A DNA stretch of 64,000 nt from Alphaproteobacteria bacterium CG1_02_46_17 (GCA_001871905.1 MNUG01000017.1:124397-188396), one strand, 5' to 3'; numbered from the stretch's first letter, positions 8,540 to 16,615 are shown. The notes: generated by a model not told the origin, from the letters alone. Numbers and translations are program-made.

Positions 8540-8782
8540 TTATTCTCCCAACAAGGTTTTTCGGGCAACCGAATTGTTTCCTGTGCTTAAAACACCACGA
8601 AAACTGGTCAATACATTGCCCAACACGCTTCGTTTGCGGCGTAAGACATTTTCGGCGCGCGCTGCTGCCACTTCCGCAGGATCAGCCTCGCTTGAAACCG
8701 TTGCAGTTGTTTCAACCGGTGCTGCATAAACGACTTGCGCACTTTGGTTAGACGCCTTGGGGCGCGATGTTAAAGAACCCAT
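8540..8782 (-). CDS. Small conserved protein upstream of portal
   Basis: An 80-residue protein starting MGSLTSRPKA at 8782, with AGGAG seven bases upstream. It has an Ala/Thr/Pro-rich linker, an arginine-rich helix (ARAENVLRRKRS) and a C-terminal RKTLLGE. From memory, short proteins with this ending recur beside podovirus-like portal genes in Rhodospirillales genomes; the function is unknown. It ends 3 bases before the portal start, suggesting coupling. It could be a minor virion or assembly factor. Confidence 0.6.
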   Translation of the reverse strand: MGSLTSRPKASNQSAQVVYAAPVETTATVSSEADPAEVAAARAENVLRRKRSVLGNVLTSFRGVLSTGNNSVARKTLLGE

Positions 8783-8792
8783 CTCAATCTCC

Positions 8793-9167
8793 TTAATTTT
8801 TTTGCAAATAACGATATAACTGTGCTGGTGTAATAATGAACGGGCGATGCACACCCAATATGCGTTTCACCACTTCGACACAGGATAAGAAAATCGGCGG
8901 ATAACACCGCCGCGCAGGACTAATAATTTCAGTTTCAACGACCTTTAATCCCTGACCCGTAAACCATCCAGCAAGATCAGATTCAGCGGATACGTCTGGA
9001 ATAGAAACTTCCCAGAAATGCAACATCGGATCAATCACCACCCATCTGTCTTGGGAACAGATCACGACAAAACAGTGCCGGAAATCACGTTTCAAGAATC
9101 TTAACCACCACAAATCTGTCTGGCCCGAAAAAACAACCAAAGCCCTATTATGCCCTACCTCACACAT
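8793..9167 (-). CDS. Conserved hypothetical protein, possible permuted papain-like fold
   Basis: A 124-residue protein; I place the start at 9167 (ATG overlapping the previous stop) rather than the upstream TTG. Conserved-looking points are 'FRHCFVVI' with a histidine in the first third, 'WVVIDP', and 'SCVEVVKRILG' in the last third. The order His then Cys, each beside a beta strand or helix, resembles the circularly permuted NlpC/P60 (LRAT/YiiX-like) fold, which would make it a cysteine peptidase or amidase. That is inference from motif order only. Similar proteins appear in podovirus-like clusters of Rhodospirillales by my recollection. It is the second gene of the SOS-headed operon. Confidence 0.55.
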   Translation of the reverse strand: MCEVGHNRALVVFSGQTDLWWLRFLKRDFRHCFVVICSQDRWVVIDPMLHFWEVSIPDVSAESDLAGWFTGQGLKVVETEIISPARRCYPPIFLSCVEVVKRILGVHRPFIITPAQLYRYLQKN

Positions 9168-9555
9168 TGGCCAATGATCCCCAATCAATTCGTGGAACAA
9201 CAATACCTTTGGAAACCAGAGCTTCTTCCAGACGTTCCATGGCTTCCGTCCAGATATGATGGGCGCGCAGCTCTTTGGGGCGACGGGGATCAGGTGACGT
9301 CAAACGTAATCCGTAGTAACGCAAAACCTTGATATGGTCGATGACCAGACGCCGCCCACGATAAAGACGATCCAACTCACGGTAAATATCAACAGGCTCA
9401 CAAGGACGCTGGAATGTTCCGGCACCAGCCGAGATCCGCGCCCCCTCAAGTCGCGCCACCTGAGCCTGAACAAACCAGAACCACGCAGCTTCAGCCGAGT
9501 CAAAAGGACGCATTTGCTCGTGAGCAACGTCACGGCAACCAGATACTATAGACAT
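9160..9555 (-). CDS. Conserved alphaproteobacterial protein, first gene of the phage operon
   Basis: A 131-residue protein with 'RPFDSAEAAWFWFVQAQVA' near the N-terminus, 'RPCEPVDIYRELDRLYRGRRL' in the middle and 'WTEAMERLEEALVSKGIVVP' at the end. This pattern matches an uncharacterised family I recall from Rhodospirillales-type genomes. GGGGGA precedes the ATG by eight bases. It is the promoter-proximal gene of the leftward virion operon and overlaps the next gene. The aromatic-rich N-terminus and basic middle could suit a DNA-binding or small packaging factor, but nothing proves this and I see no ATPase motif. Confidence 0.6.
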   Translation of the reverse strand: MSIVSGCRDVAHEQMRPFDSAEAAWFWFVQAQVARLEGARISAGAGTFQRPCEPVDIYRELDRLYRGRRLVIDHIKVLRYYGLRLTSPDPRRPKELRAHHIWTEAMERLEEALVSKGIVVPRIDWGSLANV

Positions 9556-9594
9556 AAATTAATCCCCCAGAGAAAATTGGAGAGAGCACATATC

Positions 9595-9616
9595 TCCGGA
9601 TTATCTTGGCTCCGGA
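9595..9616. promoter_or_regulatory. Twin TCCGGA palindromes in the operon leader
   Basis: Two copies of self-complementary TCCGGA at 9595-9600 and 9611-9616, flanked on both outer sides by ATAT after one base, so the whole block is roughly symmetric. It lies between the predicted transcription start of the virion operon and its first gene. It may be a second regulator site. Confidence 0.4.
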
Positions 9617-9623
9617 CATATTT

Positions 9624-9638
9624 GTTCCCTTTATGTTC
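9624..9638. promoter_or_regulatory. LexA (SOS) box of the alphaproteobacterial type
   Basis: GTTC, seven bases, GTTC: an exact match to the GTTC-N7-GTTC (GAAC-N7-GAAC) operator known for alphaproteobacterial LexA. It starts 3 bases beyond the -10 element of the leftward promoter, covering the expected transcription start, a position that would block transcription until DNA damage. The match is seen directly; LexA binding is inferred. Confidence 0.7.
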
Positions 9639-9641
9639 TAA

Positions 9642-9670
9642 TTTATGATCGGGTTTTTTGATGATGTCAA
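9642..9670 (-). promoter_or_regulatory. Sigma70-type promoter of the virion operon
   Basis: Reading the minus strand: TTGACA (9670-9665), 17 bases, then CATAAA (9647-9642). The -35 is consensus and the spacing ideal. The LexA box follows at once, and the first gene starts at 9555, leaving a leader of about 80 bases. Confidence 0.65.
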
Positions 9671-9729
9671 GAGTTTTTTATGATTATTTTCCTATATCTA
9701 GGATTAAAGACTTATGAGATACTATTTAT

Positions 9730-10389
9730 ATGTTTACGCACGAAAATATCTGGGCTGCCCTTGACCGTCTTGCACGGGTTAGCGGCTATTCCACCTCAGG
9801 CCTCGCCAAAAAAGCAGGGCTAGACCCCACCTCTTTCAACCGCAGCAAAAGAATTGGCCCAGACGGAAAACCGCGTTGGCCCTCAACCGAAAGTCTCGCG
9901 CGAGTTCTGGGCGCCACAGAATCTTCTCTGTCGGATTTTCTGGCCTTACTTAATGAGTCCGGAGAAGCCCAACTTCCTCAAAAGGCGAAACCACAAATTC
10001 CAGTGTTAGGATATGCACAAGCAGGAAAAGACGGATATTTCGATGATGCCGGATATCCAACAGGGGAAGGATGGGACAGCATCCACTTCCCTCATCCCGC
10101 GCAAGACACACAACAGGACATAAAAATATATGCTTTGGAAGTCAGTGGGGATTCCATGTTGCCCCTGTTTCGGGCAGGTGACCGTTTGATTGTGTCTCCA
10201 CAAAGTACCATCCGACGGGGTGACCGTGTTATTGTTAAAACAACATTGGGCGAAGTCATGGCCAAGGAATTACTGCGTCAAACCGCCAGCAAGGTTGAAC
10301 TGAAATCTCTTAATCCGGATCAAGAAAACAAAAGCTTTACCACACAGGAAATTTGCTGGATTGCGCGTATAATCTGGGTCTCTCAATAA
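9730..10389 (+). CDS. S24-family (LexA/CI-like) transcriptional regulator
   Basis: A 219-residue protein with an N-terminal helix-turn-helix region (residues about 1-75, 'YSTSGLAKKAGLDPTSFNRSKR') and a C-terminal peptidase S24 domain. The serine of 'SGDSMLP' and the lysine of 'VMAKELL' form the expected Ser-Lys dyad. A glycine pair for self-cleavage is not clear. The pattern matches a conserved chromosomal regulator of alphaproteobacteria rather than a phage CI. It is divergent from the virion operon and shares its intergenic region, so it may also control it. There is no ribosome site close to the ATG. Confidence 0.85.
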   Translation: MFTHENIWAALDRLARVSGYSTSGLAKKAGLDPTSFNRSKRIGPDGKPRWPSTESLARVLGATESSLSDFLALLNESGEAQLPQKAKPQIPVLGYAQAGKDGYFDDAGYPTGEGWDSIHFPHPAQDTQQDIKIYALEVSGDSMLPLFRAGDRLIVSPQSTIRRGDRVIVKTTLGEVMAKELLRQTASKVELKSLNPDQENKSFTTQEICWIARIIWVSQ

Positions 10390-10399
10390 AGGAGTTTTT

Positions 10400-10951
10400 A
10401 TGCCTTCACAAATAAAGGACGCCTTGATGGGCTGTCTTGAGATCCCTCTCTTTATGAAGACTGGCGCAACCAGATTCCAAAATACAATTCAGGCCGCGAA
10501 AACTTCTTTTCTGGTGCCCATTCTGGTTATTTTCCCAGTTGCAGAGGTTGCAAAAGTAAATTCTGATTTTACAGACCACAGCTATATCTGGCTTTTGGGA
10601 TTTTTTGCTATGATGCTCGCTCTCAATATGCTGTTCTTCTTCGGTGCCAGCTACGCCTGCATGGTGGCACTCGAGAAAAAAGACAAATTTCCAGCCTATA
10701 TAACATCCATGAACTGGCTTAGTCTGACATCCCTTGTCATCAACATGCCTTTTTTACTTTTGGTCTATTTTGGAATCTATAGTTACGACGAAATGTATAA
10801 TCTGTTCATCTTTTTGATTCTGTTTGGAACAACCTATCAGGCCTTTCTGATTACCCATTTGTTACGGATCAACTGGATGCTGGGGGCTGCCATATCTATC
10901 ATGGGAATGCTGATTGACGACGGAATTCGTCAACTCCTTTTTTCCTTATAA
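10400..10951 (+). CDS. Integral membrane protein, unknown
   Basis: A 183-residue protein with about five membrane segments: 'FLVPILVIFPVAEVA', 'YIWLLGFFAMMLALNMLFFFGASYA', 'LSLTSLVINMPFLLLVYFG', 'LFIFLILFGTTYQAFLITHL' and 'MLGAAISIMGML'. The layout resembles small Yip1-like membrane proteins, but no family motif is certain. AAGGAG precedes the ATG by seven bases. It follows the S24 regulator by 10 bases, so the two may be cotranscribed. Function is unknown. Confidence 0.75.
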   Translation: MPSQIKDALMGCLEIPLFMKTGATRFQNTIQAAKTSFLVPILVIFPVAEVAKVNSDFTDHSYIWLLGFFAMMLALNMLFFFGASYACMVALEKKDKFPAYITSMNWLSLTSLVINMPFLLLVYFGIYSYDEMYNLFIFLILFGTTYQAFLITHLLRINWMLGAAISIMGMLIDDGIRQLLFSL

Positions 10952-11022
10952 ATTTTTATTTGGATCTTTACATCTTCGTCATTGTTCTTATTCTTCTTTC
11001 GAACAAGCTTATGAGGATACAG

Positions 11023-12480
11023 ATGATAAACTCCGGTTGTAAAAATATTCTTTTAACAACTCTTATGGTTTTGCTACTTTGTCCAGTAGCAGCTCAGGCT
11101 CAAAATCAATCCGAGGCGGCCATTCCTTCATCCCAGTCCGCGATCAAGATGTCCTTTTCTCCACTGGTCAAAAGACTCTCTCCCGCTGTGGTTAACATCT
11201 ATACCAAGCGCGTGGTCACCAGTCGCGTTTCTCCATTCGTCAATGATCCCTTCTTCTCGCAATTCTTCGGAGGTGGCTTTGCTATTCCGCAACAACGCCT
11301 TGAAAGTTCTCTTGGCTCCGGCGTTATTATAAGCGATGACGGTATGGTCATCACCAATGCTCACGTCATTCGGAATGCCAGCGAAATTACCGTAGCATTG
11401 TCAGATGGGCGGGAATTTCCGGCAGACGTCAAAGTCATGGACAATGCGTCAGATATTGCCCTTCTTTCAATCAAAGCGAAGGGAGAAAAACTTCCCCACG
11501 CCACGCTCCAGCCATCGGAAACTCTGGATGTCGGGGATCTGGTCATTGCCATCGGTAATCCATTCGGAGTTGGCCAGACCGTCACGTCAGGCATTGTTTC
11601 TGCTCTGGCGCGATCTTCTCTCTCGATTAACGATATCAATTTCTTTATCCAGACAGATGCTGCAATTAATCCCGGGAACTCCGGTGGCCCACTAGTGTCC
11701 ATGGATGGCGGTGTAGTCGGCATCAATAGTGCCATTTTCTCGAAAGATGGCGGATCGTTAGGGATAGGGTTTGCCATTCCGTCCGAGATGGTGGCCAGTG
11801 TCCTCGCCGCCTATAAAGGAGGTCAGATTACCAAAGACGGTGAGATCAAGCGTCCTTGGATTGGCATTACGGCTCAGGATGTTACCTCTGATATTGCCGC
11901 TTCTCTTGGTCTTGCTCGCCCCGTTGGTGCCCTGATTTCTTCCCTGCATGACGAAAGCCCTGCCCGCAAAGCTGGTCTTAGAACCGGTGACATCGTTCTC
12001 GCAGTCAATGGGCATAAAATCCACGATGCGGCTGAAATGCGCTTTCGTATGGCCATGGTTGCCTTGGGACAAACATCCAATCTTGATATCTGGAATAAAG
12101 ACTTGCCAAAAGATCAGGTGAAAACCCTGAGTGTTCAATTGATTGCCCCTCCTGAAGTTCCAGCGCGGGATGAAAAACTGGTCGGCGGACAAAACCCGCT
12201 ATCAGGGGCGACGCTGATGAATCTTTCCCCTGCTGTTGAGATTGAGCTGGGGTTAAAAGAGTCTCCGGATCATGGGGTTGTGGTAGGAAAACTGGCCCCG
12301 AACGCGATTGCCAGCCGTGTTGTCACCATTGGCGATGTGATTACATCCATTAATGGACAAAAAATAGCCAAGGTCGAAGATGCACTTGATGCAATCCGCA
12401 CCCCCACCGCGAAGGGCTGGGTTCTAAAAATCATCTCGAGCGGGTCGGGAGGGCAAGAGCGCACCCTGATTGTCAGATAA
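11023..12480 (+). CDS. degP: DegP/HtrA-family periplasmic serine protease
   Basis: A protein of 485 residues. I start it at the ATG at 11023, which has GAGG six bases upstream and begins a clean signal peptide cut after 'PVAAQA'; the TTG at 10960 would bury it. The catalytic triad is visible: His in 'ITNAHVI', Asp in 'DNASDIALLS' and Ser in 'NPGNSGGPLV'. Two PDZ domains follow, around 'ESPARKAGLRTGDIVLAVNG' and 'IASRVVTIGDVITSINGQ'. HtrA proteases degrade misfolded envelope proteins. The length and layout fit DegP/DegQ; I cannot tell which paralogue. Confidence 0.93.
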   Translation: MINSGCKNILLTTLMVLLLCPVAAQAQNQSEAAIPSSQSAIKMSFSPLVKRLSPAVVNIYTKRVVTSRVSPFVNDPFFSQFFGGGFAIPQQRLESSLGSGVIISDDGMVITNAHVIRNASEITVALSDGREFPADVKVMDNASDIALLSIKAKGEKLPHATLQPSETLDVGDLVIAIGNPFGVGQTVTSGIVSALARSSLSINDINFFIQTDAAINPGNSGGPLVSMDGGVVGINSAIFSKDGGSLGIGFAIPSEMVASVLAAYKGGQITKDGEIKRPWIGITAQDVTSDIAASLGLARPVGALISSLHDESPARKAGLRTGDIVLAVNGHKIHDAAEMRFRMAMVALGQTSNLDIWNKDLPKDQVKTLSVQLIAPPEVPARDEKLVGGQNPLSGATLMNLSPAVEIELGLKESPDHGVVVGKLAPNAIASRVVTIGDVITSINGQKIAKVEDALDAIRTPTAKGWVLKIISSGSGGQERTLIVR

Positions 12481-12530
12481 TTTGACCTGATAGGCTGGAA
12501 TTTTAGACCAAGACAGGCTAAAGTCCGGTG

Positions 12531-13850
12531 ATGCCGGATTTATTCAAAACATCTGATTTGCCCACCCCAGACGATACCAATCGCCCACTGGCAGATTTGT
12601 TGCGCCCCCACAAGATTGAAGATGTTGTAGGACAAGATCACTTGGTTGGCGAAAATGCCCCACTTTCGCGAATTTTGAAATCCGGAAAAATTCCATCTCT
12701 TATTTTCTGGGGGCCTCCCGGATGTGGTAAAACCACATTGGCCAGATTGTTGGCCGATCATACCGATTTACATTTTGAACAAATCTCGGCCATTTTCTCT
12801 GGCATCGCCGATCTCAAGAAAGTTTTCGAAAGTGCCAAGATTAGAAAATCAAAAGGGCATGGAACTCTGTTATTTGTTGACGAGATTCATCGGTTCAACA
12901 AATCCCAGCAAGACGCATTTTTGCCAGTCGTAGAAAATGGCACCATCATACTGGTCGGGGCAACAACTGAGAATCCGTCCTTTGAACTCAATGCAGCATT
13001 GCTTTCAAGAGCGCAAGTATTGGTCTTGAAACGTCTTGATGACAAAGCACTGGAACAACTCCTTACTCGCGCCGAAGATCATGCCGAACGAGAACTACCT
13101 TTGACGGAAGATGCAAAAAATTCACTAAAAGCTTTGGCTGACGGGGATGGTCGTTATTTTCTGACCCTGGCAGACCAGATCTTTGCCCAAGCCCCAGCAG
13201 GCACAACACTTGACCAAGACAGCTTATTTGCGCTCGTACAAAAACGCGCTCCTTTGTACGACAAAGGAGATGACGCCCATTATAATCTGATATCCGCCCT
13301 TCATAAATCAGTACGCGGATCAGACGTTAACGCAGCACTCTACTGGTTTTCGCGCATGCTGGATGGGGGAGAGGATCCACGCTATATCGCACGGCGCATG
13401 ATACGGATGGCTGTCGAGGATATCGGTTTGGCCGACCCGCAGGCCATGCCAATCTGCCTTGCTGCATGGGACACGTTCGAGCGTCTGGGCAGTCCGGAAG
13501 GGGAATTGGCTTTGTCCCAAGCCCTGATTTATCTGGCAACTGCCCCAAAATCAAATGGCAATTACGTAGCCTATAAGGCCGCCCGCAAGTCAGCCGCAGA
13601 ATACGGATCGTTAATGCCTCCCAAACATATTCTCAATGCCCCAACCAAATTGATGAAACAGGTTGGCTATGGCGATGGATACCAATATGACCACGACACG
13701 CCGGATGCCTTTTCAGGACAAAATTATTTTCCTGACGATATGCCACGCACAGAATTTTATATTCCGCCGGACCGTGGTTTCGAACGCGAAATTAACAAGC
13801 GTCTTGCCTACTGGGATAAACTAAGAAAAGAAAAACATACCGCCAAATGA
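12531..13850 (+). CDS. rarA: Replication-associated recombination protein A
   Basis: A 439-residue AAA+ ATPase of the RarA/MgsA (WRNIP1) family. Walker A is 'WGPPGCGKTT', Walker B 'LLFVDEIHRFNKSQQD', sensor 1 'LVGATTENPSFELNAALLSRA', and the C-terminal tetramer domain holds 'DGGEDPRYIARRMIRMA' and 'GYQYDHD'. The family acts at stalled forks with SSB. The start is either ATG 12531 or GTG 12528; neither has a strong ribosome site. Its stop overlaps the next start by ATGA, beginning a chain of four overlapped genes. Confidence 0.95.
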   Translation: MPDLFKTSDLPTPDDTNRPLADLLRPHKIEDVVGQDHLVGENAPLSRILKSGKIPSLIFWGPPGCGKTTLARLLADHTDLHFEQISAIFSGIADLKKVFESAKIRKSKGHGTLLFVDEIHRFNKSQQDAFLPVVENGTIILVGATTENPSFELNAALLSRAQVLVLKRLDDKALEQLLTRAEDHAERELPLTEDAKNSLKALADGDGRYFLTLADQIFAQAPAGTTLDQDSLFALVQKRAPLYDKGDDAHYNLISALHKSVRGSDVNAALYWFSRMLDGGEDPRYIARRMIRMAVEDIGLADPQAMPICLAAWDTFERLGSPEGELALSQALIYLATAPKSNGNYVAYKAARKSAAEYGSLMPPKHILNAPTKLMKQVGYGDGYQYDHDTPDAFSGQNYFPDDMPRTEFYIPPDRGFEREINKRLAYWDKLRKEKHTAK

Positions 13851-14434
13851 CCACCCCGATTTTTTTACACATGCTGGGAATCCCCGGTGCAGGAAAAACA
13901 ACTTTTATAAATATCCTGCAATCCAACTGGATCGGGAAAGACCAACCCACACTTCTGGGGTTTGATCAGGTCATGCAGTCCATGGCGGAGTATAAGGCTA
14001 TGGATGATAAAATCGCCGCTTTCGCACAATATGAGATCCCCGCACGCGAACAAGGATATCAAATTCTCAATGAATTAATGGCTAAGAAAAGATCACTTCT
14101 ATTTGATAATGGGGGCTCGGCCGCCACCCACCTTGATATTATGAATCGGGCCTGTGATTTGGGGTACACGCTTATTCTGGTCTCAATAAAAACCCCGATA
14201 GAGATTGCCAAACGCCACGTAGATCAGCGCAGTATCATCGAAGGTCGTCACACCCCAATGCAATATCTTGAAGACCGCGCAAAAAAAATAGAAAACCTGA
14301 TTAGATCTTACCGCGACCTTACCCCGCATTTTTATGAAATACAAAATGACGGATTGGATGTGTCGAGCTTTGAAAAATCATGTTATAACTTGACACAAAC
14401 ACTCATCTTAAAATTCGGATCACAGGCAGCATGA
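13847..14434 (+). CDS. P-loop kinase (zeta-toxin / AAA_33-like)
   Basis: A 195-residue nucleotide-binding protein. Walker A is 'GIPGAGKTTF' at residues 10-19. 'FDQVMQS' follows the P-loop domain, as in zeta toxins and polynucleotide-kinase-like enzymes, and 'IVLVS.KTP' with 'RHVDQR' gives the second strand and lid arginines. Zeta-type enzymes phosphorylate UDP-GlcNAc, but chromosomal relatives act on other small substrates, and no antitoxin is adjacent. It overlaps rarA by 4 bases upstream and crcB by 4 bases downstream. The substrate is unknown. Confidence 0.7.
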   Translation: MTTPIFLHMLGIPGAGKTTFINILQSNWIGKDQPTLLGFDQVMQSMAEYKAMDDKIAAFAQYEIPAREQGYQILNELMAKKRSLLFDNGGSAATHLDIMNRACDLGYTLILVSIKTPIEIAKRHVDQRSIIEGRHTPMQYLEDRAKKIENLIRSYRDLTPHFYEIQNDGLDVSSFEKSCYNLTQTLILKFGSQAA

Positions 14435-14823
14435 CTATACTCTATCACTTTTTTCTTGTCGGGCTGGGAGGTGCCATTGGGTCCATGATGCGCCACGGCC
14501 TGAACATGGCTTCCCTCAAGCTGATTGGCCCCAATTTCCCCTTTGGGACGATGACAGCCAATATTGTGGGGTCACTTTTGATCGGCATTCTGGCAGGTTG
14601 CTTTGCCCATTTTGCAAGCTGGTCTCAAGACCTTCGATTATTTCTGGTCATTGGCCTGCTGGGTGGCTTCACAACCTTTTCGTCTTTTTCACTCGATACG
14701 ATTTTGCTGTTTGAAAAAGGAGCGACGTTGCAAGGCATAATCTATGTTGTGGGCTCGTTTGGACTTTCATTAAGTGCTGCGTTGGGCGGCCTTTGGATAA
14801 TACGGCAGGTCGCCACCCTATGA
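14431..14823 (+). CDS. crcB: Fluoride ion channel CrcB/FluC
   Basis: A 130-residue, four-helix membrane protein. 'GLGGAIGSMMRHGL' at the N-terminus, 'PFGTMTANIVGSLLIG' in helix 2 and 'GLLGGFTTFSSFSLDT' in helix 3 are the conserved FluC segments; the last carries the Phe and Thr/Ser residues lining the fluoride path. FluC dimers export fluoride. Length is standard. It sits in the overlapped rarA-kinase-crcB-rluC chain, so no dedicated fluoride riboswitch is expected and I see none inside the chain. Confidence 0.93.
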   Translation: MTILYHFFLVGLGGAIGSMMRHGLNMASLKLIGPNFPFGTMTANIVGSLLIGILAGCFAHFASWSQDLRLFLVIGLLGGFTTFSSFSLDTILLFEKGATLQGIIYVVGSFGLSLSAALGGLWIIRQVATL

Positions 14824-15833
14824 ACCACGAAATCACTCATCTAAAGGTCGAAGACGACGCAGATGGTCAACGCCTTGACCGTTGGCTTAAAAAGAAGTTG
14901 CCCAAGACACCCTACGCTCTCATACAGAAAATGTTGCGTACCGGACAAGTCCGCATTGATGGAAAACGTGCCAAAGCAGAAACCCGTCTGGAATCAGGGC
15001 AAGATGTCCGCTTACCACCTGCCGAAAAGAAAACAGAAAAACTGACTTTCCGCGCCCAAAAGGGAGATAAGGAATTTCTGGAATCAATCACTCTATTCGA
15101 TGATGGAAAACTATTAATCCTGAATAAGCCATTTGGTCTGGCTGTTCAGGGTGGGCCCAACATCACCCGTCATATTGATGGGATGCTCGCAGAACTGATT
15201 AATCTGAAAGGTGTTCAACCTCGCCTTGTCCATCGCCTTGACCGTGATACATCAGGCATTCTGGTTTGTGGCAGATCACTTGCCATGACCCGCGACATGG
15301 GGGATATTTTTGTCAACCGTGATATCAAAAAAATATACTGGGCAATTGTCTCTCCCGCTCCGCCACATGACAAAGGCGAGATTAATGGAGCCCTCATCAA
15401 AGGCACACAGGGTAATCGCAAAGAAGCCATGGTCATTGATAATGAAAATGGCAAGGCATCAAAAACTATGTACCGCGTGATTGAGAGAACGCCCGATAAT
15501 GACGCTGCCTTTATCGCCTTCTGGCCACGCACAGGACGTATGCATCAAATTCGTATTCACACAGCCGACATTCTTGGGTGCCCGATTATTGGCGATGAAA
15601 AATATGATTGCAATGGATCAATCATTGATAAATATGACTTGAATGGCCGCCTTCATCTTCATGCGGCACGTCTGATGTTTCGTCATCCCGGAACTGGAGA
15701 AATCATGGATATTCGCGCACCGCTGGCTGATGATTTACAAGATTCTTGGAAAAAACTGGGGTTTAATGCCGCCTATGATGACGATCCATTTGCTGATATA
15801 ATCCCCAAAGATTTGAAACCTGTTAAATCCTGA
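14820..15833 (+). CDS. rluC: RluC/RluD-family 23S rRNA pseudouridine synthase
   Basis: A 337-residue enzyme with an N-terminal S4 RNA-binding domain ('RLDRWLKKKLPKTPYALIQKMLRTGQVRIDGKRA') and a catalytic domain containing 'RLVHRLDRDTSGILVCGR', where the Asp of HRLDRDTSG is the catalytic residue. 'GRMHQIRIHTADILGCPIIGDEKY' is the second family motif. It converts specific uridines in 23S rRNA to pseudouridine. I start it at the ATG overlapping the crcB stop (ATGA). RluC is the closest fit; RluD is the alternative. Confidence 0.88.
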   Translation: MNHEITHLKVEDDADGQRLDRWLKKKLPKTPYALIQKMLRTGQVRIDGKRAKAETRLESGQDVRLPPAEKKTEKLTFRAQKGDKEFLESITLFDDGKLLILNKPFGLAVQGGPNITRHIDGMLAELINLKGVQPRLVHRLDRDTSGILVCGRSLAMTRDMGDIFVNRDIKKIYWAIVSPAPPHDKGEINGALIKGTQGNRKEAMVIDNENGKASKTMYRVIERTPDNDAAFIAFWPRTGRMHQIRIHTADILGCPIIGDEKYDCNGSIIDKYDLNGRLHLHAARLMFRHPGTGEIMDIRAPLADDLQDSWKKLGFNAAYDDDPFADIIPKDLKPVKS

Positions 15834-15853
15834 CCATTCAAAAAGGCCTGACG

Positions 15854-16615
15854 ATGAAAAAATGGATCTTCCGCATTCTTCTCACGATGATTATTATTAT
15901 AGCATTCCTGATTGCGGGTCTAAGCATGTTGTCCGGTACAGGAGATGCCCAGAAAGCGGGTCTTGAAGACGCATTTGGTAAAGCCTTGAGTGCAACGGTT
16001 ACTTTCGGAGAACTGGAATTTTTTAATATTTTTCCCCAATTCACAATCAAAGTAAAAGAGTTTCGTGGCATCTATGATGGAGAAAAAAGTGACATCTATG
16101 CAGATCACATATCCTTGTCATTCGACTTCATCGACCTAATCACCAAGCAAAAGAAAATCAACCAATTTAATGTCGATAACCTGTCTGTCGGAAAAGGAGA
16201 TTGGTTCGATCAACCTATTACCAATGCGACGATCAAAATAGAACCCCTTGAGCAGGACAAGGCCCGTCTGCAAATAAACGGTCAATATGGCGACCGTCCC
16301 ATAGATATTAGTGTGGCGATGGAAAAGAAAAGCTCCCTGCCTCCTTCTTACATGTTTTCTTCAGAAAATCATTTTGACCTCACAATTGGCAAGACAGAAG
16401 TTCATGGTGTCTTTATACCAGATGCTCCAGATAATACTGTTTTACACGACATGACAGTTTCGCGCGCAGGAAAAAACTGCACAACCCTGCCAGAGAAAAA
16501 CCGCTTTTCCATGCAGGCTTTTACTGAAAATATTTTCGGAGAAACCTCAGAATCAGATTTAAAAAACACAGATATTGACGAGCTGTGTACCTCCATCTTG
16601 CGATATGGCCTATAA
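15854..16615 (+). CDS. AsmA-like inner-membrane protein
   Basis: A 253-residue protein with an N-terminal membrane anchor ('ILLTMIIIIAFLIAGLSML') and a periplasmic part. The segment 'LEDAFGKALSATVTFGELEFFNIFPQFTIKVKEFRGIYDG' resembles the N-terminal AsmA/chorein-like repeat, where a small set of strands follows a single anchor. Full AsmA proteins exceed 600 residues, so this is a short version. Family members are linked to lipid transport and outer-membrane homeostasis. It follows rluC by 20 bases and is likely in the same transcript. The assignment is moderate. Confidence 0.55.
   Translation: MKKWIFRILLTMIIIIAFLIAGLSMLSGTGDAQKAGLEDAFGKALSATVTFGELEFFNIFPQFTIKVKEFRGIYDGEKSDIYADHISLSFDFIDLITKQKKINQFNVDNLSVGKGDWFDQPITNATIKIEPLEQDKARLQINGQYGDRPIDISVAMEKKSSLPPSYMFSSENHFDLTIGKTEVHGVFIPDAPDNTVLHDMTVSRAGKNCTTLPEKNRFSMQAFTENIFGETSESDLKNTDIDELCTSILRYGL

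Noticed and set aside
1-9555. RcGTA-type gene transfer agent
   Set aside because: The genes are podoviral (T7-like connector, tail tubular A/B), not the siphovirus-like set of RcGTA.
14431-14823. Fluoride riboswitch for crcB
   Set aside because: crcB starts inside the preceding gene, leaving no leader for such a structure.
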